The notes: generated by a model not told the origin, from the letters alone. DNA of 19,310 nt from an uncultured Lachnospiraceae bacterium (GCA_910584945.1 CAJUDY010000054.1:1-19310); one strand, 5' to 3'. Counted from the stretch's first letter, positions 1 through 5,163 are shown. Translations and numbers: made by a program.

Positions 1-136
1 GTTTTATGCGACCTGCGAGTACTTTTTGGATTATGCAACTGTCAAACTCCCGGGTCCGGTCTGACAACTCAACCGTCCGCTCTGTGCAGCCTTTGAAATT
101 CTGCAGCATAAGTTTTTCCAATTTGATTCTTTTCAT
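1..136 (-). CDS. N-terminal fragment of AAA/SMC-like ATPase (phage recombination type), runs off left edge
   Basis: Read on the minus strand from ATG at 136, preceded by GGGAGAGGATATGCAAA (AGAGGA as ribosome-binding site). The first residues, MKRIKLEKLMLQNFKGC, match the opening strand of RecF/SMC-like AAA ATPases, where a basic beta strand ends in N-F-K-G. Such proteins are common in the early recombination region of Clostridia phages. About 45 codons are visible. In the family, a Walker A loop (GxxGxGKT) usually follows within 15 residues of NFKG; here the reading continues as SDRTREFDSCIIQ with no such loop. The gene may be broken or joined to other DNA near position 45, or be an unusual family member. 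It lies 29 bases after the DUF6906 gene and probably belongs to the same leftward operon. Confidence 0.5.
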   Translation of the reverse strand, partial: MKRIKLEKLMLQNFKGCTERTVELSDRTREFDSCIIQKVLAGRIK

Positions 137-165
137 TTTGCATATCCTCTCCCGATGTGATATAA

Positions 166-366
166 TCACATCGCACTATTGGTGTAGGTCCTGTCTGCTT
201 TGGTCGGTGGCAGGACCTTCTTTATTGTCCGGATCTGGCCGGATTTCTTACTCCGGATCACCAGATCGTCTACACTGTCCCGGATAACATTCCAGGTTTT
301 CCAGTCCAGTCTGTTCCCGGAAATCACTTTCTTTTGTGCCAGTGTTGGCCTTTTCGCCTGCTTCAT
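166..366 (-). CDS. DUF6906 family small phage protein
   Basis: A 66-residue protein starting MKQAKRPTLAQKKVISG. The pattern K-R-P-T-x-x-Q-K near the start, then an aromatic W-x-x-W/I-x-x-V segment, is that of the DUF6906 family, short proteins of unknown function in Clostridia phages and integrative elements. The ATG at 366 was chosen over the longer reading frame (back to a GTG at 498) because GGAAGGAG lies 10 bases upstream and because this ATG overlaps the TGA of the preceding 41-aa gene as ATGA, which suggests translational coupling. The protein is basic, with a K/R-rich tail. Function unknown. Confidence 0.7.
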   Translation of the reverse strand: MKQAKRPTLAQKKVISGNRLDWKTWNVIRDSVDDLVIRSKKSGQIRTIKKVLPPTKADRTYTNSAM

Positions 367-488
367 CTGTAGAATGCTCCTTCCCTGTAAGCTACTCCGC
401 CAAACAGGATCAGGCCAACAATGACTACCGGGATACTGTCTGCTGACATCAGGAACAATCCAGCCAGCAGCATCAATACGCTTATCAT
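363..488 (-). CDS. 41-aa single-pass membrane peptide, phage early region
   Basis: A 41-residue reading frame starting MISVLMLLAGLFLMSAD and ending VAYREGAFYR. It is almost entirely hydrophobic, with two short apolar stretches divided by a D-S-I-P turn, so one long or two short membrane segments. GAAGGAG lies about 9 bases before the ATG. The stop codon overlaps the DUF6906 start (ATGA). Tiny hydrophobic peptides of this sort are common in Clostridia prophage early operons; no family is recognised. The good ribosome-binding site and coupled overlap make it likely to be real. Confidence 0.6.
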   Translation of the reverse strand: MISVLMLLAGLFLMSADSIPVVIVGLILFGGVAYREGAFYR

Positions 489-509
489 TTGTCACCACTC
501 CTTCCCGGA

Positions 510-668
510 TTACACGACAGCCACGTCCTTCTTGTCGCTGCCCTTGTCCTCGTTTTTGTTGATTCTTTCATAGCCCAGCCCTTCCATCAGCCGGTCCAGA
601 AGAATCTGTGCTTCCTCTTTCGTCGGTTTATCCCGCCGCACTCCGTTTATGTAATACACATACTTCAT
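510..668 (-). CDS. Small hypothetical phage protein (52 aa)
   Basis: A 52-residue protein starting MKYVYYINGVRRDKPT and ending in a charged, K/D/E-rich tail. The ATG at 668 was chosen over the longer frame back to 848 because AAAAGGCGGTGA sits 5-8 bases upstream, and because the longer frame would overlap the coding region of the upstream gene. It lies 21 bases before the 41-aa membrane peptide and 64 bases after the 103-aa gene on the same strand, so it is probably co-transcribed with them. The beta-strand-like start (YVYYINGV) followed by a helix (KEEAQILLDRLME) resembles small phage proteins, but no function can be given. Confidence 0.6.
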   Translation of the reverse strand: MKYVYYINGVRRDKPTKEEAQILLDRLMEGLGYERINKNEDKGSDKKDVAVV

Positions 669-732
669 AAGGTCACCGCCTTTTCTCTGTCTGTACAGAA
701 TATGCGATTCTGCTTGTACACTATTTCCTGAT

Positions 733-1044
733 TTAATCAGATTCATCATAGATATGAATACCAATTTCCCGCCCCAACCAATCCAATCCTGCACGAGTAA
801 GGAAAAACGTATATCCTTCATGCTGGTTCCGAGCTCCTCGCTCTGCATATCCGGCGCTTTCCATCATTTCCCAGTCCTCATACTTCTTCCCGGTAGCAAA
901 AAAATTACGATATGGCCGATAATATTTCTTTCCATGACGGACATACGGTTTCTTTCTGTCTAGCCCTATGCAATGCTTTGCCAATTCTATGTAACGATTT
1001 TTATTCTCCATGCACACTTCCACCAACTGCGGTTTTTTATTCAC
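733..1044 (-). CDS. Hypothetical phage protein (103 aa), helix-rich N-terminus
   Basis: A 103-residue protein with the core segments NRYIELAKHCIGLDRKKPY, KKYYRPYRNFFATG and TRAGLDWLGREIGIHIYDE. The last looks like the closing part of a small winged fold (T-x-x-G-x-x-x-L-G), seen in many uncharacterised Clostridia phage proteins. Start choice: GTG at 1044 has AAGGGGAAG 7-10 bases upstream; an in-frame ATG at 1011 has only a weak GGAAG at 5 bases, yet begins at the more typical-looking MENKNRYIEL. It is the first gene of the leftward set 1044 to 166 and faces the plus-strand gene at 1150 across a divergent promoter region. Confidence 0.6.
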   Translation of the reverse strand: MNKKPQLVEVCMENKNRYIELAKHCIGLDRKKPYVRHGKKYYRPYRNFFATGKKYEDWEMMESAGYAERGARNQHEGYTFFLTRAGLDWLGREIGIHIYDESD

Positions 1045-1089
1045 ACTCTCACTTCCCCTTATTCTCTGGTTTAGCTGCCTTAAGTTTTC

Positions 1090-1118
1090 TTGTAAAACAT
1101 TTCAAATCATGATAAAAT
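1090..1118 (+). promoter_or_regulatory. Promoter for the 64-aa Cys-rich gene
   Basis: TTGTAA at 1090-1095, a 17-base spacer and TAAAAT at 1113-1118, preceded by TG one base upstream (extended -10). The predicted start is about 25 bases before the ATG at 1150. It is one of four similar plus-strand promoters in this region. Confidence 0.55.
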
Positions 1119-1149
1119 ATTTCCAAAATTACAAACGGAGGCATTTATT

Positions 1150-1344
1150 ATGGAAAAAACTTTTACAATAACATGTCCGGTTCAGAATGAAACCTGCACC
1201 ATGTCGATTTTTTATCTTGATGCAAGCGATATGGAAGCCCCCGTCTATGTCAAAGGCCGTTATTCATGTTCATATCGCAATACAACTGGAAAATGTATTA
1301 TCGACCACTGTCCTGTGTATGCATCTGCCCCGGAAAATCTTTAA
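1150..1344 (+). CDS. Cysteine-rich small protein (64 aa), possible moron gene
   Basis: A 64-residue protein starting MEKTFTITCPVQNETC. It carries five cysteines (about residues 9, 16, 40, 49, 54) and one histidine at 53, enough for a zinc site or disulfides, but no named zinc-finger pattern fits. GGAGG lies about 9 bases before the ATG. It is transcribed against the surrounding leftward early genes from its own extended -10 promoter. Its stop codon overlaps the stop of the convergent HTH-fusion gene by three to four bases (TTAA at 1341-1344), so neither gene has room for a separate terminator. Function unknown; position and self-contained promoter suggest a lysogenically expressed accessory gene (inference). 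Confidence 0.6.
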   Translation: MEKTFTITCPVQNETCTMSIFYLDASDMEAPVYVKGRYSCSYRNTTGKCIIDHCPVYASAPENL

Positions 1345-1883
1345 GCTTTCGAGTCATCTTCAGATGGCTCTTTTACTTTAATTTCGATTTCTCCAATACC
1401 TTCTGCAAACAAGAGTGCATTCTCGTCTATAGAAAAATTCCATGCATTCATCTCCAATGTCAGTTTGGGAAAAGTTCCGGCATGATGCTCAAGTTTGTAG
1501 TTTCGTACTCCCCGTAACTTATGCCCATTGACAAATATCTCTGTATACATTGCGTCTATACTTCTGATTTCGACCCTGGAATTTTTAACTATTTCGCTCA
1601 TTTTACCTGACCCTGGTGGTACAAGAACGGCACGATGCTTGGAATTTTCCTTATCGTTCCCCACACTTCCAGCTTTCTGAATCGCTTTATCAGACGCAAA
1701 CAGATACAAAAAACCACATTCGGGGAATAGTCCTATTTGAGTCTTTTCCGCTTCCGCATAAGTCAATGGAGTTTCCTCATTCACTTTGTTCCTTGCCGAC
1801 TTTTCCGATATACCCAAAAAATCTGCATATTCTTTCAGAGAAATCCCTCTGTCTCCCAGCTCTTTTTTTAAATTTACGAGCAA
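1341..1883 (-). CDS. Phage Cro/CI-like HTH protein with extra C-terminal domain (180 aa)
   Basis: Residues 3-62 form an HTH domain of the small phage repressor type: a helix with ISLKEYADFLGIS, the recognition helix SEKSARNKVN, then the family's tail (FPECGFLYLFASD). Such proteins usually stop near residue 70-80. Here a polar linker (about 66-94) leads to a second, beta-rich segment starting near MSEIVKNSRVEIRS (residue 95) and ending KVKEPSEDDSKA, which resembles nothing I can name. An internal ATG at residue 95 has only weak ribosome-binding potential (TCAGGT), so a separate second gene is possible but less likely. The start is TTG at 1883, with GGGGAGGTGAG 5-7 bases upstream. Likely DNA-binding regulator; role of the second domain unknown. 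Confidence 0.65.
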   Translation of the reverse strand: MLVNLKKELGDRGISLKEYADFLGISEKSARNKVNEETPLTYAEAEKTQIGLFPECGFLYLFASDKAIQKAGSVGNDKENSKHRAVLVPPGSGKMSEIVKNSRVEIRSIDAMYTEIFVNGHKLRGVRNYKLEHHAGTFPKLTLEMNAWNFSIDENALLFAEGIGEIEIKVKEPSEDDSKA

Positions 1884-1938
1884 GTTTTCTCACCTCCCCT
1901 GATTTCCAGCACTTACCCTTGACACAAACATATATTCG

Positions 1939-1968
1939 TTGTAAATCACTTCCATTTTGTGCTATAAT
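1939..1968 (+). promoter_or_regulatory. Strong promoter for the 57-aa gene
   Basis: TTGTAA at 1939-1944, 18-base spacer, TATAAT at 1963-1968 with an extended -10 (TGC just before it). A second TTGACA lies further up at 1919-1924 without a matching -10. The predicted start, near 1975, leaves a leader only just long enough for the ribosome-binding site. Confidence 0.65.
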
Positions 1969-1994
1969 TCCCCTCAAAAAAGGAGGAATCACCG

Positions 1995-2168
1995 ATGACC
2001 AATGAACAGCTCGCCCATGACTTATCCGTTGCCAGACTCTACGGTTCTGATTTACCCGTCAAAGAACTCTGCGAAAAGTACGACCAATACTATGAAGAAA
2101 TCCTTGATTACCTAAAATCAAAACCAACGAGTGGCAATGAAGTGGAGGTATTTTCAAGACCTTGGTGA
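1995..2168 (+). CDS. Small helical protein (57 aa), possible moron gene
   Basis: A 57-residue protein starting MTNEQLAHDLSVARLYG, containing LCEKYDQYYEEILDYLK and ending SRPW. AAAAAAGGAGGAAT lies about 9 bases before the ATG, one of the best ribosome-binding sites in the window. The first 42 residues are predicted to form two helices, the second rich in Tyr and Glu. Similar short 'TNEQLAHD' proteins occur widely in Clostridia phages and integrative elements, with no known role. It has its own TATAAT promoter and is followed by a hairpin at 2177-2201, making a complete mini transcription unit opposite in direction to the early genes. Confidence 0.65.
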   Translation: MTNEQLAHDLSVARLYGSDLPVKELCEKYDQYYEEILDYLKSKPTSGNEVEVFSRPW

Positions 2169-2176
2169 TATATCCA

Positions 2177-2205
2177 GCCTGTTTGCCAAAAGCGAGCAGG
2201 CCTTT
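2177..2205. terminator. Hairpin terminator between convergent small genes
   Basis: A 10-base stem, GCCTGTTTGC (2177-2186) with GCGAGCAGGC (2192-2201), two of the pairs being G-U, around a 5-base loop (CAAAA). It is followed by CTTT on the plus strand. It sits in the 36-base gap between the 57-aa gene (plus) and the 76-aa gene (minus). Confidence 0.6.
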
Positions 2206-2435
2206 CACCTTTTAGTTGCCAGCAGCGCATTGGATAAAGTATTCAGCACGTCCAGACCGTCTCTTATAGATTCCATCGAGACTTCTTTTCCGTCACTGTT
2301 CTTTTCGCCCCGTTTCATATGCACATAGTCATCAAACGTAGCCATGGCCAGTGTGCCTACAGCCCGTTCCAGTGTGTACATTTCGTTTCCGTCAAAGACA
2401 AGCACTTCACCGCCTCTTTTAAAAAACTGTGTCAT
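2205..2435 (-). CDS. Hypothetical phage early protein (76 aa)
   Basis: A 76-residue protein starting MTQFFKRGGEVLVFDG and ending NTLSNALLATKR. ATG at 2435 was preferred to the longer frame because AAGGGGGTGAG lies 5 bases upstream. The sequence suggests a short beta unit (GEVLVFDGNEMYTLERAV) followed by helices. Its upstream region (2436-2551) is closely similar to that of the next minus-strand gene (2921-3031), including the ribosome-binding segment, suggesting duplication of a regulatory module. No function recognised. Confidence 0.55.
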   Translation of the reverse strand: MTQFFKRGGEVLVFDGNEMYTLERAVGTLAMATFDDYVHMKRGEKNSDGKEVSMESIRDGLDVLNTLSNALLATKR

Positions 2436-2491
2436 CCTTCTCACCCCCTTCCCGAAACTTCCTATTGACATATCCAAGCACAAATTTCACA

Positions 2492-2520
2492 TTGTCTCCA
2501 TTTACTCTCTGTGATACACT
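2492..2520 (+). promoter_or_regulatory. Promoter for the zinc-ribbon mini-gene
   Basis: TTGTCT at 2492-2497, 17-base spacer, TACACT at 2515-2520, with TGA just before the -10 (extended -10). An upstream TTGACATAT begins 27 bases before the -35 (2465-2470), exactly as in the next divergent region. Confidence 0.5.
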
Positions 2521-2551
2521 CTCCTTATCAAACAACAAGGAGGTGAATATC

Positions 2552-2731
2552 ATGGGTTTATTTCCTGATATTGGTTATCCACAAACTGGCGATGAAGCTG
2601 ATTCCGGAACATATGCTTGTCTGAATTGCCCTCATGACAAGGCAGATGATAAAGCGATCATTATTCTTCCAAAACGGAAAAAGCTTCCCAAGTGTCCCGT
2701 TTGTGGTCATACCTATTGGATGAAAATTTAG
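2552..2731 (+). CDS. Zinc-ribbon mini-protein (59 aa), possible moron gene
   Basis: A 59-residue protein starting MGLFPDIGYPQTGDEADSG. It has two CxxC knuckles, CLNC (about residues 24-27) and CPVC (about 50-53), separated by a basic loop (LPKRKKLP) and followed by G-H-T-Y-W. This is the layout of a rubredoxin-like zinc ribbon, here with nothing attached. AAGGAGGTGAATATC precedes the ATG. It has its own extended -10 promoter and a following hairpin (2739-2773), so it forms a closed unit running against the early genes. Possible roles are nucleic-acid or protein binding; the sequence does not decide. Confidence 0.65.
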   Translation: MGLFPDIGYPQTGDEADSGTYACLNCPHDKADDKAIIILPKRKKLPKCPVCGHTYWMKI

Positions 2732-2738
2732 GTTCCCA

Positions 2739-2777
2739 GGAACGCATCCTCATGACAGATGTTGGTGCGTTCCTTCC
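2739..2777 (+). terminator. Hairpin after the zinc-ribbon mini-gene
   Basis: A perfect 8-base stem, GGAACGCA (2739-2746) with TGCGTTCC (2766-2773), around a 19-base loop and followed by TTCCC. There is no strong T tract. It overlaps the last codons of the convergent minus-strand gene that ends at 2750. Confidence 0.4.
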
Positions 2778-2920
2778 CAAATCACCTTTTGAGCATTCGC
2801 AACCGCATTTAAAGCCATAATCTCGACAGGCAATCTGTCTTCTACTTCCATCTGGCTTTTACGAATTTCAGAAACATCTTCAAGTACTACAGAAATAAGC
2901 TTTTCGATCTCTTCCTGCAC
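2750..2920 (-). CDS. Hypothetical helical phage protein (56 aa)
   Basis: A 56-residue protein read from GTG at 2920 (VQEEIEKLISVVLEDVSEI...). The GTG was chosen because GGGGAGGTGAGAAG sits directly upstream, matching the other minus-strand genes in this region; an ATG start would lie far upstream across the divergent promoter. It is strongly helical, with a heptad-like first half (residues 2-30), so probably a small coiled-coil. No function recognised. The 3' end lies inside the hairpin of the convergent zinc-ribbon gene. Confidence 0.55.
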   Translation of the reverse strand: MQEEIEKLISVVLEDVSEIRKSQMEVEDRLPVEIMALNAVANAQKVIWEGTHQHLS

Positions 2921-2973
2921 CTTCTCACCTCCCCTCAAATTTCCTATTGACATATACAAACTTAGATTTTCCA

Positions 2974-3002
2974 TTGTTTTCCACTTGTTTTCGTGATATA
3001 CT
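2974..3002 (+). promoter_or_regulatory. Promoter for the 204-aa membrane-anchored gene
   Basis: TTGTTT at 2974-2979, 17-base spacer, TATACT at 2997-3002 with TGA just before it (extended -10). The region upstream, CTATTGACATAT, is shared base for base with the preceding divergent region. Confidence 0.55.
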
Positions 3003-3031
3003 TTTATCATTAAACCTAAAGGAGTATTTTT

Positions 3032-3646
3032 ATGATTGAAACTGAAACTCCAATCTTCACAATACAATCTGAAATTACCAAAGCATCTATTGATAATTTA
3101 TCCAAGGCTATAACAACTTTTTCTCGCTCTATATCCTCCATATGTTTTTCTGATCAATTTATAGAAATCTCTGCTCTTTTATCTGCCATAAGCAACTCCA
3201 TGATCTTGCTGGCTGAAAAGGCAGGTATACCACAAAATTCTTTTGATTTTCTTAAAGAATTTGATTTTCAAAGTGAACACATTGAACTCACCGAAGAAAA
3301 CTGCAATTCAATAAACAATTTGAGTAAACTATCCTCCGCAGAAAATCCTGTTATTGTAACCCCAAACAGTAAAACTCCAACAATCCAATTTGTCATTTCT
3401 ATTTTGATTCCAATTATTATTGGACTTTTGCAAATGGGGCAAAATGCCTATTACCATCACCAAAGTTCTATCGAATCAAAAATAATTCAGGACCAAGAAC
3501 AGGAATACCAAGAACAGTTACTAAAGATCCTAACTGACATTTGCAGTTCTATGGAGCAATCTACTCCATCTGATGAACCAGCTCATCAATGTGAATCACC
3601 AGCTCATATGCCTGGCGATCAATCTCATAACGCTCCTGCTGAATGA
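3032..3646 (+). CDS. Membrane-anchored protein of unknown function (204 aa), possible moron gene
   Basis: A 204-residue protein starting MIETETPIFTIQ. The first 110 residues are helical and Ser/Ile-rich; one membrane segment follows (about 118-135, FVISILIPIIIGLLQMG); residues 145-175 look like a short coiled coil; and the tail is polar and repetitive (PAHQCESPAHMPG). AAAGGAG lies 8 bases before the ATG. It is the largest of the four plus-strand mini-genes and has its own extended -10 promoter. Its last 86 bases overlap a convergent minus-strand gene, so its tail may be a late extension. A membrane-anchored, lysogenically expressed phage protein could be a superinfection-exclusion factor, but that is inference only. 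Confidence 0.55.
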   Translation: MIETETPIFTIQSEITKASIDNLSKAITTFSRSISSICFSDQFIEISALLSAISNSMILLAEKAGIPQNSFDFLKEFDFQSEHIELTEENCNSINNLSKLSSAENPVIVTPNSKTPTIQFVISILIPIIIGLLQMGQNAYYHHQSSIESKIIQDQEQEYQEQLLKILTDICSSMEQSTPSDEPAHQCESPAHMPGDQSHNAPAE

Positions 3647-3743
3647 CATATGTTTTGTAGTTTATGAAAATGTAAACCACAAGAAGTATTATTGTTATAA
3701 TTGATAATGCTTCTTTTTTTATCTTCATCCATACTTTCTTCAG
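3561..3743 (-). CDS. Small single-pass membrane protein (about 60 aa)
   Basis: The reading frame is open from ATG at 3788, but that start has no ribosome-binding site. A near-perfect site, AAGGAGGTGAGG (frame positions 9-13), points to a start about 8 bases later at CTG (3743), or to the ATG at 3728. The body has a basic N-terminus, a membrane segment (SIITIILLVVYIFINY) and a charged C-terminal helix (ERYEIDRQAYELVIHIDELV). Short phage proteins of this shape are common in Clostridia early regions. It overlaps the convergent 204-aa gene by 86 bases and, if started at 3788, the DUF739-type gene by 17. Start uncertain; function unknown. Confidence 0.5.
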   Translation of the reverse strand: MKKVWMKIKKEALSIITIILLVVYIFINYKTYVIQQERYEIDRQAYELVIHIDELVHQME

Positions 3744-3771
3744 TACCTTCCTCACCTCCTTCCTGATTTGC

Positions 3772-3996
3772 TCAATTACATTGAACATTCTGACTAAAAA
3801 AATATTCCATTACCTCACATGAAGGAATTTCAAGCAGCTTTGCAGCCTTCATGATTTCGGGCTGTTTCCAGAAAACTTTGCAGTTCATTTTAAGGCTCAA
3901 TGTTCTCTCTGACCAATTCATATCTGCCGCAAAGTCTTTTAATGTGCCATATTTCTCAATAATTCTTCCGCGAAGTTTTCTGTAATCGTATGCCAA
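3772..3996 (-). CDS. DUF739-type phage HTH regulator (Cro position)
   Basis: A 74-residue protein from TTG at 3996 (AAAGGAGGTGAGGAA just upstream). The sequence YRKLRGRIIEKYGTLKDFAADMNWSERTLS followed by NCKVFWKQPEIMKAAKLL is typical of DUF739, a family of small XRE-like HTH proteins at the start of Firmicutes phage early operons. HTH helices cover about residues 15-40, with SERTLSLKMN as likely recognition helix. It lies divergent to the CI-like repressor, the place of Cro in lambda-like switches, behind a near-consensus promoter at 4035-4063. Likely early regulator that turns down the repressor; this role is inferred from position. Confidence 0.8.
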   Translation of the reverse strand: MAYDYRKLRGRIIEKYGTLKDFAADMNWSERTLSLKMNCKVFWKQPEIMKAAKLLEIPSCEVMEYFFSQNVQCN

Positions 3997-4012
3997 TTCC
4001 TCACCTCCTTTG

Positions 4013-4027
4013 TTCAATTTCTTTGAA
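4013..4027. promoter_or_regulatory. Candidate repressor operator (TTCAA-N5-TTGAA)
   Basis: TTCAA (4013-4017), five bases, TTGAA (4023-4027), a perfect dyad between the early promoter and the DUF739-type start. Related half-sites GTTCAAT (4072-4078), TTGAA (4105-4109) and TTCAA (4116-4120) lie in the same divergent region, the last two around the -35 of the repressor promoter. Spread over both promoters, they fit operators of the adjacent CI-like protein. Confidence 0.45.
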
Positions 4028-4034
4028 TATCATC

Positions 4035-4063
4035 ATACTATCACACCCATTCTGACTTGTCAA
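4035..4063 (-). promoter_or_regulatory. Early (pR-like) promoter driving the DUF739-type gene
   Basis: On the minus strand, TTGACA (plus 4058-4063), 17-base spacer and TAGTAT (plus 4035-4040) with an extended -10 TGA. This is a near-consensus promoter. A palindrome TTCAA-N5-TTGAA lies in its leader (4013-4027) and a further TTCAA at 4073-4077, likely repressor operators. Confidence 0.7.
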
Positions 4064-4104
4064 TATGTTTTGTTCAATTATTTTGTATTTTTTGTATTTT
4101 GTTG

Positions 4105-4133
4105 TTGAACTTTTATTCAATTTATGTTATAGT
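4105..4133 (+). promoter_or_regulatory. Repressor (pRM-like) promoter
   Basis: TTGAAC at 4105-4110, 17-base spacer, TATAGT at 4128-4133, with TG at the extended -10 position. It faces the early promoter about 42 bases away. The -35 is part of a TTGAA...TTCAA half-site pair. Confidence 0.6.
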
Positions 4134-4157
4134 ACAACAAGAAAGGCGGATTCTACT

Positions 4158-4658
4158 ATGAAAAATGAAAACACTGCTATCCGACTAAAACAAATAATGA
4201 AAGAACGGCATCTTAGGCAAGTGGATATATTGGAAAAATGCAAACCGTTTTGTGAGAAACATAATGTTAAATTAGGACGGAATGACTTAAGCCAATATGT
4301 CAGCGGAAAAGTTGAGCCAGGACAAGAAAAACTTACCGTTTTAGGATTAGCATTGAATGTTAGCGAAGCATGGCTTATGGGATATGATGTCCCTATGGAT
4401 AGAACTGGTCATGAAAATGAATCACCAAAAATTATTTCTTACTATCATATGCTAAATGCTTTGGGAAAAGAAACAGCCACCGAACAGGTACGGCTCCTGA
4501 CGCTAGATGAAAAATACACCAAACCGGACAATGTTATTTCCGTTGTAAAAGAACCAGAATCGGATTATCTAGCTCCAAATGCTGCCCATGAATTTACTAA
4601 TGCATCACCAGACGACAAACAGTATGATGAAGATATCATGAACAATGATAATTTCTGA
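4158..4658 (+). CDS. Phage CI-like repressor, XRE HTH (166 aa)
   Basis: A 166-residue protein starting MKNENTAIRLKQIMKER. ATG at 4158 was chosen, not the longer frame from 4065, because AAAGGCGG lies about 9 bases upstream and the promoter -10 would fall inside a longer protein. Residues 5-75 form a long XRE HTH domain of the kind in Clostridia phage repressors (LRQVDILEKCKPFCEKHNVK, then LSQYVSGKVEPGQEKL, ALNVSEAWLMGYDVPM). The remainder is acidic and disordered; there is no S24 peptidase domain, so it should not self-cleave after DNA damage. The ImmA/IrrE-like gene begins 16 bases downstream in what looks like the same operon, which suggests repressor removal by that protein instead, as in ICEBs1. 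Confidence 0.8.
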   Translation: MKNENTAIRLKQIMKERHLRQVDILEKCKPFCEKHNVKLGRNDLSQYVSGKVEPGQEKLTVLGLALNVSEAWLMGYDVPMDRTGHENESPKIISYYHMLNALGKETATEQVRLLTLDEKYTKPDNVISVVKEPESDYLAPNAAHEFTNASPDDKQYDEDIMNNDNF

Positions 4659-4674
4659 ATAAGGATGTGATTTA

Positions 4675-5130
4675 ATGGACTATGAAACACTTTTAAAGGA
4701 GGCCGATTCCATGAATTTAGTCGTCAAAGAAAAACCTTTACGGGCCCATGCTGGACGCATCAAAGGAAACAGAATCGCTATAAAAGCAGATATGACTACT
4801 ATAGAAAAAGCCTGTGTTCTGGCAGAAGAACTCGGACATTATTACACTACTGTTGGTAATATTCTGGATCAGTCCGATTATCAAAACCAAAAGCAAGAAT
4901 TACGTGCAAGACTAATTGCTTATAATAAAATGATCGGACTTCTTGGCATTATTAAAGCATACAAAAAACGTTGCCAGACCTTTGCTGAAATGGCAGATTA
5001 TCTAAATGTACCAGAGTCATTTTTAAAAGAAACACTCGAACGATATCGGACGAAATATGGTTGCAAAGTTGAGGTAGATAATTATGTCATTCTTTTTGAA
5101 CCTCAACTCGCTGTGATAGAAAAAATGTAA
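4675..5130 (+). CDS. ImmA/IrrE-like metallopeptidase domain protein with altered HExxH
   Basis: A 151-residue protein starting MDYETLLKEADSMNLVV. The centre, IEKACVLAEELGHYYTTVGNIL, is the signature of the ImmA/IrrE family (COG2856), whose known members cleave phage and ICE repressors. The zinc motif is usually H-E-x-x-H; here residues 51-55 read E-E-L-G-H, so the first histidine is replaced by glutamate. That variant recurs in Clostridia prophages and may use other ligands or may be inactive. AAGGATGTGAT precedes the start. The C-terminal half (FAEMADYLNVPESFLKETLERY) is helical. It is the second gene of the repressor operon, which supports a role in controlling the repressor. Confidence 0.75.
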   Translation: MDYETLLKEADSMNLVVKEKPLRAHAGRIKGNRIAIKADMTTIEKACVLAEELGHYYTTVGNILDQSDYQNQKQELRARLIAYNKMIGLLGIIKAYKKRCQTFAEMADYLNVPESFLKETLERYRTKYGCKVEVDNYVILFEPQLAVIEKM

Positions 5131-5138
5131 AATTACGG

Positions 5139-5163
5139 TTGCAATAGCATTATGCTGTTACAA
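5139..5163. other. 25-bp dyad between ImmA-like and zinc-ribbon genes
   Basis: TTGCAATAGCAT (5139-5150), one central base, then ATGCTGTTACAA (5152-5163). Ten of twelve positions are complementary and one more is a G-T pair. It could be an operator or a small RNA hairpin; TATTTTC follows, but this is a poor terminator tract. Confidence 0.4.

Noticed and set aside
1777..1992. Basic 71-codon minus-strand frame
   Set aside because: It overlaps the HTH gene in another frame and crosses the promoter of the 57-aa gene; no ribosome-binding site.
2465..2470. TTGACA taken as a main -35 (also at 1919 and 2947)
   Set aside because: No acceptable -10 lies 16-18 bases downstream in any of the three cases. 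The promoters with TTGTnn -35 and extended -10 fit better; the TTGACA copies may be operators or relics.
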